From NCBI GenBank assembly GCA_946480925.1, contig CAMLLU010000065.1, positions 1-30,056 on the forward strand: 30,056 nt of DNA. The letters are read 5' to 3'. Shown one piece after another: positions 22,062-30,056 of the stretch. The notes under the pieces are model-generated. The model saw only the letters and a program-made list of their open reading frames with translations. It was not told where the DNA came from and ran no database searches. Numbering within the stretch: position 1 is the stretch's first letter; each line of letters opens with the position of its first letter. Made by a program: the position numbers and the translations under genes. The stretch is from an uncultured Rivibacter sp. (lineage in GTDB: Bacteria > Pseudomonadota > Gammaproteobacteria > Burkholderiales > Burkholderiaceae).

Positions 22062-23303
22062 TCAAGCCACCGCAGCTGCCTGGCGAAGCGCCTCCACTTG
22101 TGCGTCGTCGTATCCCAGTGAGCGCAGCAGCGCCTGCGAGTGCTCGCCGCGCTTCGGCGGCTGCAGCCGCACTGGCAGGCGCTCGCCGTCCATCGTGATG
22201 GGGAAGAGCGTGGTCTTCACCTTCTGGCCGGCCTTGGCGCCGTCGGGCAGCTCCACGTCGGCCAGTGCGCCGGTGGCCAGCAGGTGTGGGTCGTCGAGCA
22301 GGTCTGCCGGCTTGCGGATGGGCGCGAACGGCAGGCCGGCGCGTTCCATCCTGTCGGCCAGCTCGGCCGCCGGCCGGTGCGCCAGCCGTTCGCGCAAGGT
22401 GGCCAGCAGGCGCGGGCGTTCGGCCACGCGCTGGTTGTTGGTGGCCAATGCGGGCTCGGCCTTGAGGTCGGGCAGGTCCAGCACGTCGCAGAAGGTGCGC
22501 CACTGCGCATCGCTCACCGCGGCCAGGAAGATCTGCTCGCCATCGGCCACGGTGAACACGTCGTAGATGGCCCACGGGCTTTCGCGCGCGGGCATGGGCG
22601 CGGGGTGCTTGCCCGTCATGGCGTACTGCAGCATGTGCTGGCCCATCAGGAAGGTGTTGTTCTCGTACAGCGCCGACTGCACTTCCATGCCGCGGCCCGT
22701 GATGCCGCGCTGGATGAGCGCACCCAGGGCGCCGATGGCACCGAACAGGCCGCCCATGATGTCGTTCACGCTGGTGCCCGCGCGCAGCGGGTCGCCGGGG
22801 CGGCCGGTCATGTAGGCCAGGCCACCCATCATCTGCACCACCTCGTCGAGCGCGGTGCGGTGCTCGTAGGGGCCGGGCAGAAAGCCCTTGTGGCTCACGT
22901 AGATGACGCGCGGGTTGGCGGCCGAAAGGCTCGCGTAGTCGAGCCCGTACTTGGCCATGGTGCCGGGCTTGAAGTTCTCGACCACCACGTCGGCGCTGGC
23001 AGCCAGGCGCCGCGCCACCTCGGCGCCTTGCGCGCTGTGCAGGTCGATCTCGATGCTCTTCTTGTTGCGGTTGAACATCGGGAAGAAGCCCGAACCGGCG
23101 CCCATCAGCGTGCGCGTGCCTTCGCCGCCGATCGGCTCCACCTTCACGACTTCGGCGCCCAGGTCGGCCAGCACCATGCCGCAGGTGGGGCCCATGACCA
23201 TGTGCGTGAACTCGACCACCCGCAGGCCGCTCAGCGGCTGCGGTGCCTGGTTCGGCAGGCCGGCGGTGGGTTCGGCGGCGGTTGGGGTTGTCGTGTCGTT
23301 CAT
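22062..23303 (-). CDS. CaiB/BaiF (family III) CoA-transferase
   Basis: From ATG 23303-23301 the product is 413 residues. It contains LSGLRVVEFTHMVMGPTCGMVLADLGAEVVKVE in pieces (about 24-56), NRNKKSIEIDL (about 78-88), VVVENFKPG, and SVNDIMGGLFGAIGAL (about 180-195), where the aspartate is the expected acyl carrier. These are the family III CoA-transferase motifs. Such enzymes pass CoA, usually from succinyl-CoA, to a carboxylate. Next to an HMG-CoA-lyase-like enzyme the likely product is a 3-hydroxy-3-methyl-acyl-CoA such as citramalyl-CoA or hydroxymethylglutaryl-CoA. It follows the lyase gene by 17 bases. Confidence 0.9.
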   Translation of the reverse strand: MNDTTTPTAAEPTAGLPNQAPQPLSGLRVVEFTHMVMGPTCGMVLADLGAEVVKVEPIGGEGTRTLMGAGSGFFPMFNRNKKSIEIDLHSAQGAEVARRLAASADVVVENFKPGTMAKYGLDYASLSAANPRVIYVSHKGFLPGPYEHRTALDEVVQMMGGLAYMTGRPGDPLRAGTSVNDIMGGLFGAIGALGALIQRGITGRGMEVQSALYENNTFLMGQHMLQYAMTGKHPAPMPARESPWAIYDVFTVADGEQIFLAAVSDAQWRTFCDVLDLPDLKAEPALATNNQRVAERPRLLATLRERLAHRPAAELADRMERAGLPFAPIRKPADLLDDPHLLATGALADVELPDGAKAGQKVKTTLFPITMDGERLPVRLQPPKRGEHSQALLRSLGYDDAQVEALRQAAAVA

Positions 23304-23320
23304 GTGGATCCCTGGAGTGG

Positions 23321-24259
23321 TCAGGCCGCCTGCAAGAGCGTCTTCGGCAAGCCGGCGCGCCAGATGGTGCCATGCAGCGGCTCGCCTTCGAGCCATTGCG
23401 CCATGTGCCGGCGCAAGGCCATGAGCCGCTCGAAGTCCAGCCCCGTCGGCTGGCCCATGCTCGCAAAGAGGTAGGCCACGTCTTCGGTGGCCACGTTGCC
23501 GCTGGCGCCCGGTGCATGCGGGCAGCCGCCGATGCCGCCCACACAGGCGTCGAAGCGGCGCACGCCGGTGGTCCATGCGGCGTACACGTTGGCCAGGCCC
23601 AGCCCACGCGTGTCGTGGAAGTGGCCGCAGGCCAGCTTGTCGCCGGCCACGTCGAAGGCCTGCTCGAACAGTGCCTTCACCATCGCCGGGTCGGCGTAGC
23701 CCACGGTGTCGGCCAGGCCCACGCGGTCGGCGCCGGCGTCGAGCACGGCGTGCAGCAGCCGCAGCACCTCGGCCGGCTCGACGCGGCCCTGCAGCGTGCA
23801 GCCGAACGCGGTGCTCATGCCCACCTCGACGAGGCAGCGCGAGCCGCAAGCGTCGCGCAACTCGCGAATGGCGGCGATCTCGCGCACCACCTCGTCGGGC
23901 GTCTTGCGCAGGTTGGCCAGGCTGTGCGCGTGGCTGGCCGACAGCGGCAGCAGCATCAAGTCGGCGCCCGACTCGATGGCGCGCTCGGCGCCCTTGAGGT
24001 TGGGCACCAGCACCGAGGTGAAAAGCCCCGGCAGCGTCTTGGCGAACGCCACCAGCTCGGCCGTGTCGGCCAGCTGGGGCAGCAGGCGCGGCGGCACGAA
24101 GGAGCCGACCTCGATTTCGCGCAGGCCGGCGTCGTAGGCCTCGCGCAGCCACTGCAGCTTCATTTCGGTGGGCACGGTGCGCGCAATGGCCTGCAGGCCG
24201 TCGCGCAGGCCAACTTCTCGCACGGTGACGGCCTGCTGGGTGGTGTGGGGAGCAATCAT
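23321..24259 (-). CDS. Hydroxymethylglutaryl-CoA lyase-family enzyme
   Basis: The 312-residue TIM-barrel protein has REVGLRDGLQ (about 14-23, metal and catalytic Asp/Arg), VEVGMSTAFGCTLQG, LADTVGYADPAMV, GHFHDTRGLGLANVYAA (metal histidines) and the family signature GGIGGCPHAPGASGNVATED with the active-site Cys loop. It cleaves a 3-hydroxy-3-methyl acyl-CoA into acetyl-CoA and a keto acid: acetoacetate from HMG-CoA, pyruvate from citramalyl-CoA. The leucine-catabolism genes that normally accompany HMG-CoA lyase (liuA-D) are absent. A CoA-transferase and an aconitase-like dehydratase are present instead, so citramalyl-CoA is a good candidate substrate. It is the first gene of the operon and diverges from the LysR gene. 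Confidence 0.9.
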   Translation of the reverse strand: MIAPHTTQQAVTVREVGLRDGLQAIARTVPTEMKLQWLREAYDAGLREIEVGSFVPPRLLPQLADTAELVAFAKTLPGLFTSVLVPNLKGAERAIESGADLMLLPLSASHAHSLANLRKTPDEVVREIAAIRELRDACGSRCLVEVGMSTAFGCTLQGRVEPAEVLRLLHAVLDAGADRVGLADTVGYADPAMVKALFEQAFDVAGDKLACGHFHDTRGLGLANVYAAWTTGVRRFDACVGGIGGCPHAPGASGNVATEDVAYLFASMGQPTGLDFERLMALRRHMAQWLEGEPLHGTIWRAGLPKTLLQAA

Positions 24260-24301
24260 GCGTTCCACTCTAGGCGTTCCGTGCCGGGGCGCCAGCGGTA
24301 T

Positions 24302-24331
24302 TTCGGAAGCATGTTCGTTCCGAACAGGAAC
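24302..24331. promoter_or_regulatory. Overlapping inverted repeats in the LysR/lyase divergent promoter
   Basis: TTCGGAA (24302-24308) and TTCCGAA (24318-24324) are perfect inverted arms nine bases apart. The second arm is part of another palindrome, GTTCC-GAACA-GGAAC (24317-24331). They fill the centre of the 87-base gap between the lyase gene and the LysR gene, where a LysR-type protein normally binds an autoregulatory and an activation site. Direct view of the repeats; the link to the LysR protein is inference. Confidence 0.6.
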
Positions 24332-24346
24332 GGCAGAATTGGCGCC

Positions 24347-25264
24347 ATGAACCGGTTTTTCGACCCGCTGACGCTGCGGCTTTTCGTTGCCGTGTGCGAA
24401 GAGCGCAACATTGCCCGGGCCGCCGCCCGCGAGGCGCTGGTGGCCTCGGCCGTGAGCAAGCGCATCGGCGTCATCGAGCAGCAGCTGGGCACGCCGCTGC
24501 TGGTGCGCGGCCGCCGCGGCATCGAGCCCACGTCGGCCGGCCAGACGCTGCTGCGCCAGGCGCGCGAGGTGCTGGGCGCCATGGAGCGCATGCATGCCGA
24601 ACTCAGCGAATTCGCCAGCGGCGTGCAAGGCAGCGTGCGGGTGTCGGCCAGCGTGTCGGCGCTCGCCGAATGGCTGCCCGACGACATTGCCGCCTTCATG
24701 GAAGGGCACCAGGCGCTGCGCGTGAGCCTGAAGGAAGGCCTGGGCGAAGACGTCGTGCGTGAGGTGCGCGAAGGCGCTGCCGACCTGGGCGTGGCGTGGG
24801 ACGCAGTCGACGCCGCAGGGCTGCAGGTGCGCCCCTACCGCCGCGACCACCTCGGCGTGGTGATGCGAGCCGACCATCCGCTGGCCGGGCGCCAGCGCAT
24901 CCGCTTCGTCGACACGCTGCAGCACGCATCGGTGGGCGTGGCCCCCGGCGGGCTGCTCGACATGCTGCTGCGCCGCCAGGCGGCGCTGCTGGGCGTAGGG
25001 TTCAACCAGCGCATGCAGGTGTCCAGCCTCGAGGCGGCGGCGCGCATCGTGGCCGCCGGGCTGGGCTGCGCGATCCTGCCGTTCGAGTCGGCAGCGCCGC
25101 AGATCGCGGCACTGCGGCTCATCCAGCGGCCGCTCGACGAACCCTGGGCCACCCGGCGGTTCGTCGTCGTGTCGCGCGAGGACGAGTGGCTCTCGGCCGC
25201 GGCGCGGCTGCTGGTGCAGCACCTCATCGAAAAAGCGGCGGCCGATGGGCCGCCGCAGGGGTGA
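24347..25264 (+). CDS. LysR-type transcriptional regulator of the adjacent operon
   Basis: From ATG 24347 the product is 305 residues. The N-terminal winged helix (about residues 1-65) has LRLFVAVCEERNIARAAAREALVASAVSKRIGVIEQQLG in pieces and LLVRGRRGIEPTSAGQ. A linker helix follows, then a two-lobed effector domain (about 95-295) including GLGEDVVREVREGAADLGVAW and AARIVAAGLGCAILP. It is divergent from the lyase/CoA-transferase/Bug/aconitase-like operon with a palindromic gap between, so it is very likely that operon's regulator, with a pathway dicarboxylate as co-inducer. The gene converges on the MFS gene (16 bases between stops). The frame is open far upstream but only through the lyase gene in antisense. 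Confidence 0.9.
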   Translation: MNRFFDPLTLRLFVAVCEERNIARAAAREALVASAVSKRIGVIEQQLGTPLLVRGRRGIEPTSAGQTLLRQAREVLGAMERMHAELSEFASGVQGSVRVSASVSALAEWLPDDIAAFMEGHQALRVSLKEGLGEDVVREVREGAADLGVAWDAVDAAGLQVRPYRRDHLGVVMRADHPLAGRQRIRFVDTLQHASVGVAPGGLLDMLLRRQAALLGVGFNQRMQVSSLEAAARIVAAGLGCAILPFESAAPQIAALRLIQRPLDEPWATRRFVVVSREDEWLSAAARLLVQHLIEKAAADGPPQG

Positions 25265-25280
25265 GCGCGAAGACGGTCGG

Positions 25281-26636
25281 TCAGTCCCGCGCCGCCATGG
25301 CCTTGTTGGCCCGCAGCGCCAGCAGCGTGCAAACGCAGCCGGAGAGCAGGTAGATCGTCACCGCGACGAGCCCGAACTCGGCCGACAGGCCCAGTGCCAC
25401 CAGCGGGGCGAAGGCCGCGCCGATGAGCCAGGCGAAGTCCGACGTGAGCGCGGCGCCGGTGTAGCGGAAACGCGACTCGAAGTTCGCCGTCACGGCACCG
25501 GCGGCCTGGCCGTATGACAGGCCCAGCAGCACGAAGCCGACCAGGATGAACAGGTCCTGCCCCAGCACGCCGCCGTCGAGCAGCCAGGGCGCGGCCAGGC
25601 TGAACAGCGCGATGAGCACCGCCAGCAGGCCCAGCGTGCTGCGCCGGCCGATGCGGTCGGCCACCAGGCCGGACACCGGCATGGCCGCGGCCGCCAGGAA
25701 GGCGCCGACGATCTGCACCGTGAGGAACTCGCCGATCACCTGGTTGGAATACAGCGTGATCCACGACAGCGGGAACACCGTGACGATGTGGAACAGCGCA
25801 TAGCTCGCCAGCGCCGCGAAGGCACCGATCAGCACCGTGCCGCCCTGGCTGCGGAACAGCTCACGCTCGTTGCAGGGCTCCAGCTCGTGCGCGGCAAGCT
25901 CCTCTTCGTATTCGTGCGTGACCACCAGGCGCAGCCGCGCGAACAGCGCCACCACGTTGATGGCGAAGGCCGCGTAGAACGGGTAGCGCCAGCCCCAGGC
26001 CAGGAAGTCGGCGCTCGACAGGCTGCCCCACAGGTAGGCAAACAGGCTGCAGGCTACAAGGAAGCCCAGCGGCGCCCCCAGCTGCGCCAGCATCGCGTAC
26101 CAGCCGCGGCGGTTTTCGGGGGCGTTGAGGGCCAGCAGCGAGGGCATGCCGTCCCACGAGGCGCCCATGGCCAGCCCCTGGCCGATGCGGCACAGCGCCA
26201 GCAGCACGATCGCCGCCGCGCCCAGGCTGCCGTAGCCGGGCAGCAACGCCATGCCGGCTGTGGAGCTGCCCAACAGGAACAGCGCGGCGGTCAGCTTGGT
26301 GCTGCGGCCGAAGCGGCGCTGGATCTCCATGCCGGCCAGCGTGCCCAGCGGGCGCACCACGAAGGCGAAGGCGAACAGCGCAAAGGCGTACAGCGTGCCT
26401 TCCAGCGGGCTGGCGAACGGGAAGAACACGTGCGGGAACACCAGCGCGCAGGCCAGGCCGTATACGAAGAAGTCGAAGTACTCGGAGGCGCGGCCGATCA
26501 CCACGCCGACCGCGATGTCACCCGGGGCGACGCGCGCGTGCTCCTGGGCCGACGTGCCGGGGGCGTCGTGGATGCTGCTGGTGTTGCGGGGGGCGGACGA
26601 CGGGAAGGGTGGTGTGATGGAGTTGCTGGACATCAT
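25281..26636 (-). CDS. MFS transporter of the metabolite:H+ symporter type
   Basis: The 451-residue protein has a hydrophilic N-terminus (about 40 residues), then GRASEYFDFFVYGLACALVFPHVFFP, the start of helix 1 in the MHS group (ShiA, ProP, KgtP and relatives), the FVVRPLGTLAGMEIQRRFGR loop between helices 2 and 3, and LVADRIGRRSTL in the second half; there are 12 hydrophobic segments. MHS members import carboxylates or related acids with protons. It may bring in the substrate of the neighbouring operon, although it lies beyond the LysR gene and has its own promoter next to an FNR/ANR box. Two successive ATGs (26636 and 26633) are possible; a strong ribosome site is lacking. Confidence 0.88.
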   Translation of the reverse strand: MMSSNSITPPFPSSAPRNTSSIHDAPGTSAQEHARVAPGDIAVGVVIGRASEYFDFFVYGLACALVFPHVFFPFASPLEGTLYAFALFAFAFVVRPLGTLAGMEIQRRFGRSTKLTAALFLLGSSTAGMALLPGYGSLGAAAIVLLALCRIGQGLAMGASWDGMPSLLALNAPENRRGWYAMLAQLGAPLGFLVACSLFAYLWGSLSSADFLAWGWRYPFYAAFAINVVALFARLRLVVTHEYEEELAAHELEPCNERELFRSQGGTVLIGAFAALASYALFHIVTVFPLSWITLYSNQVIGEFLTVQIVGAFLAAAAMPVSGLVADRIGRRSTLGLLAVLIALFSLAAPWLLDGGVLGQDLFILVGFVLLGLSYGQAAGAVTANFESRFRYTGAALTSDFAWLIGAAFAPLVALGLSAEFGLVAVTIYLLSGCVCTLLALRANKAMAARD

Positions 26637-26653
26637 GGTCGGATGACTGGGTG

Positions 26654-26666
26654 GGACAAAATGTCC
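26654..26666. promoter_or_regulatory. 13-base perfect palindrome in the MFS/cyo divergent promoter
   Basis: GGACA-AAA-TGTCC (26654-26666) is a perfect inverted repeat with 5-base arms. It lies 18 bases before the MFS start codon and six bases from the FNR/ANR-like box. On the minus strand its centre overlaps a possible -10 (CATTTT) paired with TTGACC as -35. It may be an operator for the MFS gene; the binding protein is unknown. Confidence 0.4.
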
Positions 26667-26671
26667 AATCG

Positions 26672-26685
26672 TTGATCCGGGTCAA
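26672..26685. promoter_or_regulatory. FNR/ANR-type box upstream of cyoABC and the divergent MFS gene
   Basis: TTGATCCGGGTCAA matches the FNR/ANR consensus TTGAT-N4-ATCAA at nine of ten defined bases. It lies 60 bases before the cyoA start and overlaps a minus-strand TTGACC that could be the -35 of the MFS gene. Oxygen control of a terminal quinol oxidase by an FNR/ANR-type regulator is well known, so the site makes sense. Whether it activates or represses cyo cannot be told without the start site. Confidence 0.7.
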
Positions 26686-26744
26686 TGAAGATACATTCCG
26701 GGCCGACGCGCAACTATCGTTTTCCCGCGCGCTCGGAAACCCCA

Positions 26745-27839
26745 ATGACCCCGACACGCCTGAACAACACCAGAACCCGCGTGCACCCCGGCCGGCTCGG
26801 CTGGGTGTGGGCGGCGCTAGGCCTGCTGCTGGCCGGCTGCGACACGGTGGTGATGAACCCTTCCGGTGACATCGCCGCCCAGCAGGCCCAGCTGATTGTC
26901 ACCTCCACCGTGCTGATGCTGCTGATCATCGTTCCGGTGATCGTGCTGACGCTGGTGTTCGCCTGGCGCTATCGCCAGTCCAACTCCGAGGCGGTCTACA
27001 GCCCCGACTGGGACCACTCCACGCGCCTCGAACTTGTGATCTGGGGCGCGCCGCTGCTCATCATCATCGCCCTGGGCGCGCTCACCTGGATCAGCACCCA
27101 CAAGCTCGACCCGTGGCGCCCGCTGGATCGCATCGACGCGCAGCGCCCGGTCGACCCGAAGGTGGCGCCGCTGGTGGTGCAGGTGGTGGCGCTGGACTGG
27201 AAGTGGCTGTTCCTCTACCCCGAGCAGGGCATCGCCACCGTGAACGAGCTGGCCGCGCCGGTGGACCGGCCGATCCAGTTCCGCATCACTTCGTCCACGG
27301 TGATGAACTCGTTCTACATCCCCGCGCTGGCCGGCCAGATCTACGCCATGCCCGGCATGGAAACCAAGCTGCACGCGGTGATCAACCGCGCCGGCGTGTA
27401 CGACGGCTTCTCGGCCAACTTCAGCGGCGACGGCTTCTCGCACATGCGCTTCAAGTTCCACGGCCTCACCGACGCCGGCTTCGACCGCTGGGTCCAGGCC
27501 AACCGTGCATCGGGCGAAGTGCTCGACCGCGGCGTCTACCAGAAGCTCGAGTCGCCGAGCGAGCGCGAGCCGGTGCGCCGCTACGGCCGCGTGGAGCCGA
27601 AACTGTTCGACGCGGTGGTCAACCGTTGCGTCGATGCGGCCAAGATGTGCATGAGCGAGATGATGGCGATCGACGCCGCCGGCGGCCTGGGCAAGGGCGG
27701 CCTGGCCTACCTGGACCGCAAGCCCTGGCGCGACACCGAGCGCAGCTACGTGGCCGCCGCAATGTGCACGCCGGACAACCCCACCGGTGCGCCCATCGCC
27801 TTCACCGACGACTCCCCCGCAGCCGCGGCCCGCAACTGA
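26745..27839 (+). CDS. cyoA: Cytochrome bo-type ubiquinol oxidase subunit II
   Basis: From ATG 26745 the product is 364 residues and begins MTPTRLNN, with a lipoprotein signal ending LGLLLAGC (lipobox, Cys at about residue 32). Two membrane helices follow (LIVTSTVLMLLIIVPVIVLTLVFAW in pieces and LELVIWGAPLLIIIALGALTW), then a cupredoxin domain with VVALDWKWLFLYPEQGIATVNE and MNSFYIPALAGQIYAMPGMETKL in pieces. The CuA cysteine pair of cytochrome c oxidases is absent, which identifies a quinol oxidase. An in-frame ATG at 26685 would put 20 unlikely residues before the signal and lies on the edge of the FNR/ANR box, so I rejected it. The C-terminal extension (about residues 265-364) carries CyoA-type RRYGRVEPKLFDAVVNRC. 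It is the first gene of the cyo operon. Confidence 0.93.
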   Translation: MTPTRLNNTRTRVHPGRLGWVWAALGLLLAGCDTVVMNPSGDIAAQQAQLIVTSTVLMLLIIVPVIVLTLVFAWRYRQSNSEAVYSPDWDHSTRLELVIWGAPLLIIIALGALTWISTHKLDPWRPLDRIDAQRPVDPKVAPLVVQVVALDWKWLFLYPEQGIATVNELAAPVDRPIQFRITSSTVMNSFYIPALAGQIYAMPGMETKLHAVINRAGVYDGFSANFSGDGFSHMRFKFHGLTDAGFDRWVQANRASGEVLDRGVYQKLESPSEREPVRRYGRVEPKLFDAVVNRCVDAAKMCMSEMMAIDAAGGLGKGGLAYLDRKPWRDTERSYVAAAMCTPDNPTGAPIAFTDDSPAAAARN

Positions 27840-27869
27840 GCCTGCCGCCGACCCCGCGAGACTGACCCG

Positions 27870-29882
27870 ATGTCCTCCGACTCCCTCGACCTGCAAAAGC
27901 TCGTGTTCGGCCGCCTCGGCTGGGACGCGATCCCGCTGCACGAGCCGATCCTGATCGGCACCTTCGCCGCCACCGTGCTCGGTGGCCTCGCCCTGCTGGC
28001 GCTCATCACGCGCTACAAGCTGTGGGGCACGTTGTGGCGCGACTGGATCACCAGCATCGACCACAAGAAGATCGGCATCATGTACATGGTGCTCGGCCTG
28101 GTGATGCTGCTGCGCGGCTTCGCCGACGCCATCATGATGCGCGCCCAGCAGGCCATCGCCTTCGGCGACGCCGCCGGCTTCCTGCCGCCGCACCACTACG
28201 ACCAGATCTTCACGGCGCACGGCGTGATCATGATCTTCTTCGTGGCGATGCCGCTGATCACCGGCTTCATGAACTACGTGGTGCCGCTGCAGATCGGCGC
28301 GCGCGACGTGGCCTTCCCCTTCCTCAACAACTTCAGCTTCTGGATGACCGCAGGCGGCGCGGTGCTGGTGATGGCGTCGCTGTTCGTCGGCGAGTTCGCG
28401 CGCACCGGCTGGCTGGCCTACCCGCCGCTGTCGGGCATCCTGCAGAGCCCGGGCGTGGGGGTGGACTACTACCTGTGGTCATTGCAGGTGGCGGGGGTGG
28501 GCACCACGCTGTCGGGCATCAACCTCATCGTGACCATCATCAAGATGCGCGCGCCCGGCATGACGATGATGCGCATGCCGGTGTTCACCTGGACGTCGCT
28601 GTGCGCCAACGTGCTCATCGTCGCGTCGTTCCCGGTGCTCACCGCCGCGCTCGCCCTGCTGAGCCTCGACCGCTACGTCGGCACCAACTTCTTCACGAAC
28701 GACCTCGGCGGCAACGCCATGATGTACGTGAACCTGATCTGGATCTGGGGCCACCCAGAGGTCTACATCCTGGTGCTGCCGGCCTTCGGCATCTTCTCGG
28801 AGGTGGTGGCCACCTTCTCGCGCAAGCGCCTGTTCGGCTACGCGTCGATGGTCTACGCCACCATCGTGATCACGATCCTGTCGTACCTCGTGTGGCTGCA
28901 CCACTTCTTCACGATGGGCTCGGGCGCCAGCGTGAACTCGTTCTTCGGCATCACCACGATGATCATCTCGATCCCCACCGGGGCGAAGATCTTCAACTGG
29001 CTGTTCACCATGTACCGCGGCCGCATCAAGTTCGAAGTGCCGATGCTGTGGACCGTGGGCTTCATGGTCACCTTCGTGATCGGCGGCATGACCGGCGTGC
29101 TGCTCGCGGTGCCGCCGGCCGACTTCGTGCTGCACAACAGCCTGTTCCTGATCGCGCACTTCCACAACGTGATCATCGGCGGCGTGCTGTTCGGCCTGTT
29201 CGCCGGCATCGTGTTCTGGTTCCCCAAGGCCTTCGGCTACAAGCTCGATCCGTTCTGGGGCAAGTGCTCGTTCTGGTTCTGGCAGATCGGCTTCTTCTTC
29301 GCCTTCATGCCGCTGTACGTGCTGGGCCTGATGGGCGTGACGCGCCGCATGAGCCACTTCGACGACCCGTCGCTGCAGATCTGGTTCCAGGTGGCCGCCT
29401 TCGGCGCCGTGCTCATCGCGTTGGGTATCGCCTCGTTCCTGATCCAGCTGGTGGTGAGCTACATGAAGCGCGAGCAGCTGCGCGACGTGACCGGCGACCC
29501 GTGGGACGGCCGCACGCTCGAGTGGTCCACCGCCTCGCCGCCACCCGACTACAACTTCGCCTTCACGCCGGTCGTGCACGACAACGACGCCTGGCACGAC
29601 ATGAAGCGCCGCGGCGCCGTGCGCCCCACGGCAGGCTTCAAGCCCATCCACATGCCCAAGAACACGGCGGCCGGCGTGGTGATCGCCGGGCTGGCCACGG
29701 CCTGCGGTTTTGCGCTGATCTGGCACATGTGGCTGCTGGTGGGCATCACCTTCTTCGCCATCGTGGCGGCGGCGATCGTGCACACCTTCAACTACAAGCG
29801 CGACTTCCACATCCCGGCCGACGAAGTGGCGCGTAGCGAAGACGCACGCACCCGCGCGCTGGCCGGTGCCCAGGCGGCCTGA
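27870..29882 (+). CDS. cyoB: Cytochrome bo-type ubiquinol oxidase subunit I
   Basis: The 670-residue protein matches the length of E. coli CyoB (about 660). It has about 15 membrane helices and the haem-copper oxidase core: [12 protein letters not shown] (low-spin haem His), [17 protein letters not shown] (CuB His and cross-linked Tyr, with the proton-channel Glu), WLHHFFTMG (CuB His pair) and [13 protein letters not shown] (haem ligands). It holds the haems and CuB, reduces O2 to water and pumps protons in the inner membrane. It lies 30 bases after cyoA and is followed by cyoC. Confidence 0.97.
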   Translation: MSSDSLDLQKLVFGRLGWDAIPLHEPILIGTFAATVLGGLALLALITRYKLWGTLWRDWITSIDHKKIGIMYMVLGLVMLLRGFADAIMMRAQQAIAFGDAAGFLPPHHYDQIFTAHGVIMIFFVAMPLITGFMNYVVPLQIGARDVAFPFLNNFSFWMTAGGAVLVMASLFVGEFARTGWLAYPPLSGILQSPGVGVDYYLWSLQVAGVGTTLSGINLIVTIIKMRAPGMTMMRMPVFTWTSLCANVLIVASFPVLTAALALLSLDRYVGTNFFTNDLGGNAMMYVNLIWIWGHPEVYILVLPAFGIFSEVVATFSRKRLFGYASMVYATIVITILSYLVWLHHFFTMGSGASVNSFFGITTMIISIPTGAKIFNWLFTMYRGRIKFEVPMLWTVGFMVTFVIGGMTGVLLAVPPADFVLHNSLFLIAHFHNVIIGGVLFGLFAGIVFWFPKAFGYKLDPFWGKCSFWFWQIGFFFAFMPLYVLGLMGVTRRMSHFDDPSLQIWFQVAAFGAVLIALGIASFLIQLVVSYMKREQLRDVTGDPWDGRTLEWSTASPPPDYNFAFTPVVHDNDAWHDMKRRGAVRPTAGFKPIHMPKNTAAGVVIAGLATACGFALIWHMWLLVGITFFAIVAAAIVHTFNYKRDFHIPADEVARSEDARTRALAGAQAA

Positions 29883-29923
29883 CCCAGGCCGGGCCCCAAG
29901 AGAGCGACAAGAGCGACAAAGAC

Positions 29924-30056
29924 ATGTCCAGCCTCCATCCTCCACTCGCCACCGGTGCCGCCGCGCCGGTGTTCTTCGACAACGGCGACCACCACCCGCA
30001 GCAAGGCACGCTGCTGGGCTTCTGGCTCTACCTGATGAGCGACTGCCTCATCTTCG
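29924..30056 (+). CDS. cyoC: Cytochrome bo-type ubiquinol oxidase subunit III, 5' fragment
   Basis: The first 44 codons are present: an N-terminal MSSLHPPLATGAAAPVFFDN, then GTLLGFWLYLMSDCLIF, the beginning of the first membrane helix of CyoC, where LGFWxYLMSDCxLF is conserved. The gene runs off the right edge. The 41-base gap from cyoB holds a perfect tandem repeat of GAGCGACAA (29902-29910 and 29911-29919) but no clear Shine-Dalgarno. Confidence 0.9.
   Translation, partial: MSSLHPPLATGAAAPVFFDNGDHHPQQGTLLGFWLYLMSDCLIF

Noticed and set aside
1..30056. CRISPR arrays, tRNA or rRNA genes
   Set aside because: I saw no regularly spaced direct repeats, tRNA cloverleaf features or rRNA sequence on either strand by eye.

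Overview
The window is GC-rich and reads as a chromosomal segment of a betaproteobacterium. The Burkholderiales, and Comamonadaceae in particular, fit best. The basis is the gene content (a Bug-type solute receptor, an IclR-regulated oxoadipate CoA-transferase, an alcaligin-type siderophore locus, cyo quinol oxidase genes) and a palindromic C5/G5 repeat of a style I associate with that family. The assignment is inference from gene style and was not tested by a search.

Left part (1-1788): the 5' end of the B subunit and the whole A subunit of a 3-oxoacid (3-oxoadipate) CoA-transferase. They are transcribed leftwards and diverge from a PcaR-like IclR regulator. A clear nested palindrome lies in the shared promoter.

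Siderophore region (1794-12182): a Fur-box-like site precedes a TonB-dependent siderophore receptor, a PvdS-like iron-starvation sigma factor and a stand-alone FecR N-terminal domain, all on the plus strand. Facing them is a tightly coupled minus-strand operon: diamine N-hydroxylase, MFS exporter, N-acyltransferase, single IucA/IucC-type synthetase, FhuF-like reductase and Rieske oxygenase. This content matches the Bordetella alcaligin genes (alcA, alcS, alcB, alcC, alcD, alcE) in a rearranged order. No AraC-type alcR is present. An exact TAAAT-N16-CGT iron-starvation promoter lies upstream of the operon. The model is Fur, then receptor plus sigma factor, then the biosynthetic operon.

Accessory island (about 12.2-16.8 kb): about 600 bp without a credible gene, holding a long inverted repeat; a mobile element with an IS91-family HUH transposase and a tyrosine recombinase; and a less GC-rich minus-strand string of small genes. 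The string has an HNH-like CxxC protein that may be cut short, a small two-helix membrane protein, a Tae4-type peptidoglycan amidase (T6SS effector) with a one-base frameshift, a small hypothetical, and a membrane protein with another one-base frameshift.

Middle (16.8-19.05 kb): a VOC-fold protein, a secreted Cys-containing hypothetical, a 70-residue hypothetical and a membrane protein.

Catabolic region (19.05-26.64 kb): a minus-strand operon of HMG-CoA-lyase-like enzyme, CaiB/BaiF CoA-transferase, Bug receptor and an aconitase-superfamily dehydratase with its swivel domain first. It diverges from a LysR regulator, with an MFS carrier next to it. Together these could convert a C5 branched dicarboxylate such as citraconate or citramalate to pyruvate and acetyl-CoA; this is inference.

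Right end (26.65-30.06 kb): the cytochrome bo-type quinol oxidase genes cyoA, cyoB and the start of cyoC, preceded by a near-perfect FNR/ANR box shared with the divergent MFS gene.
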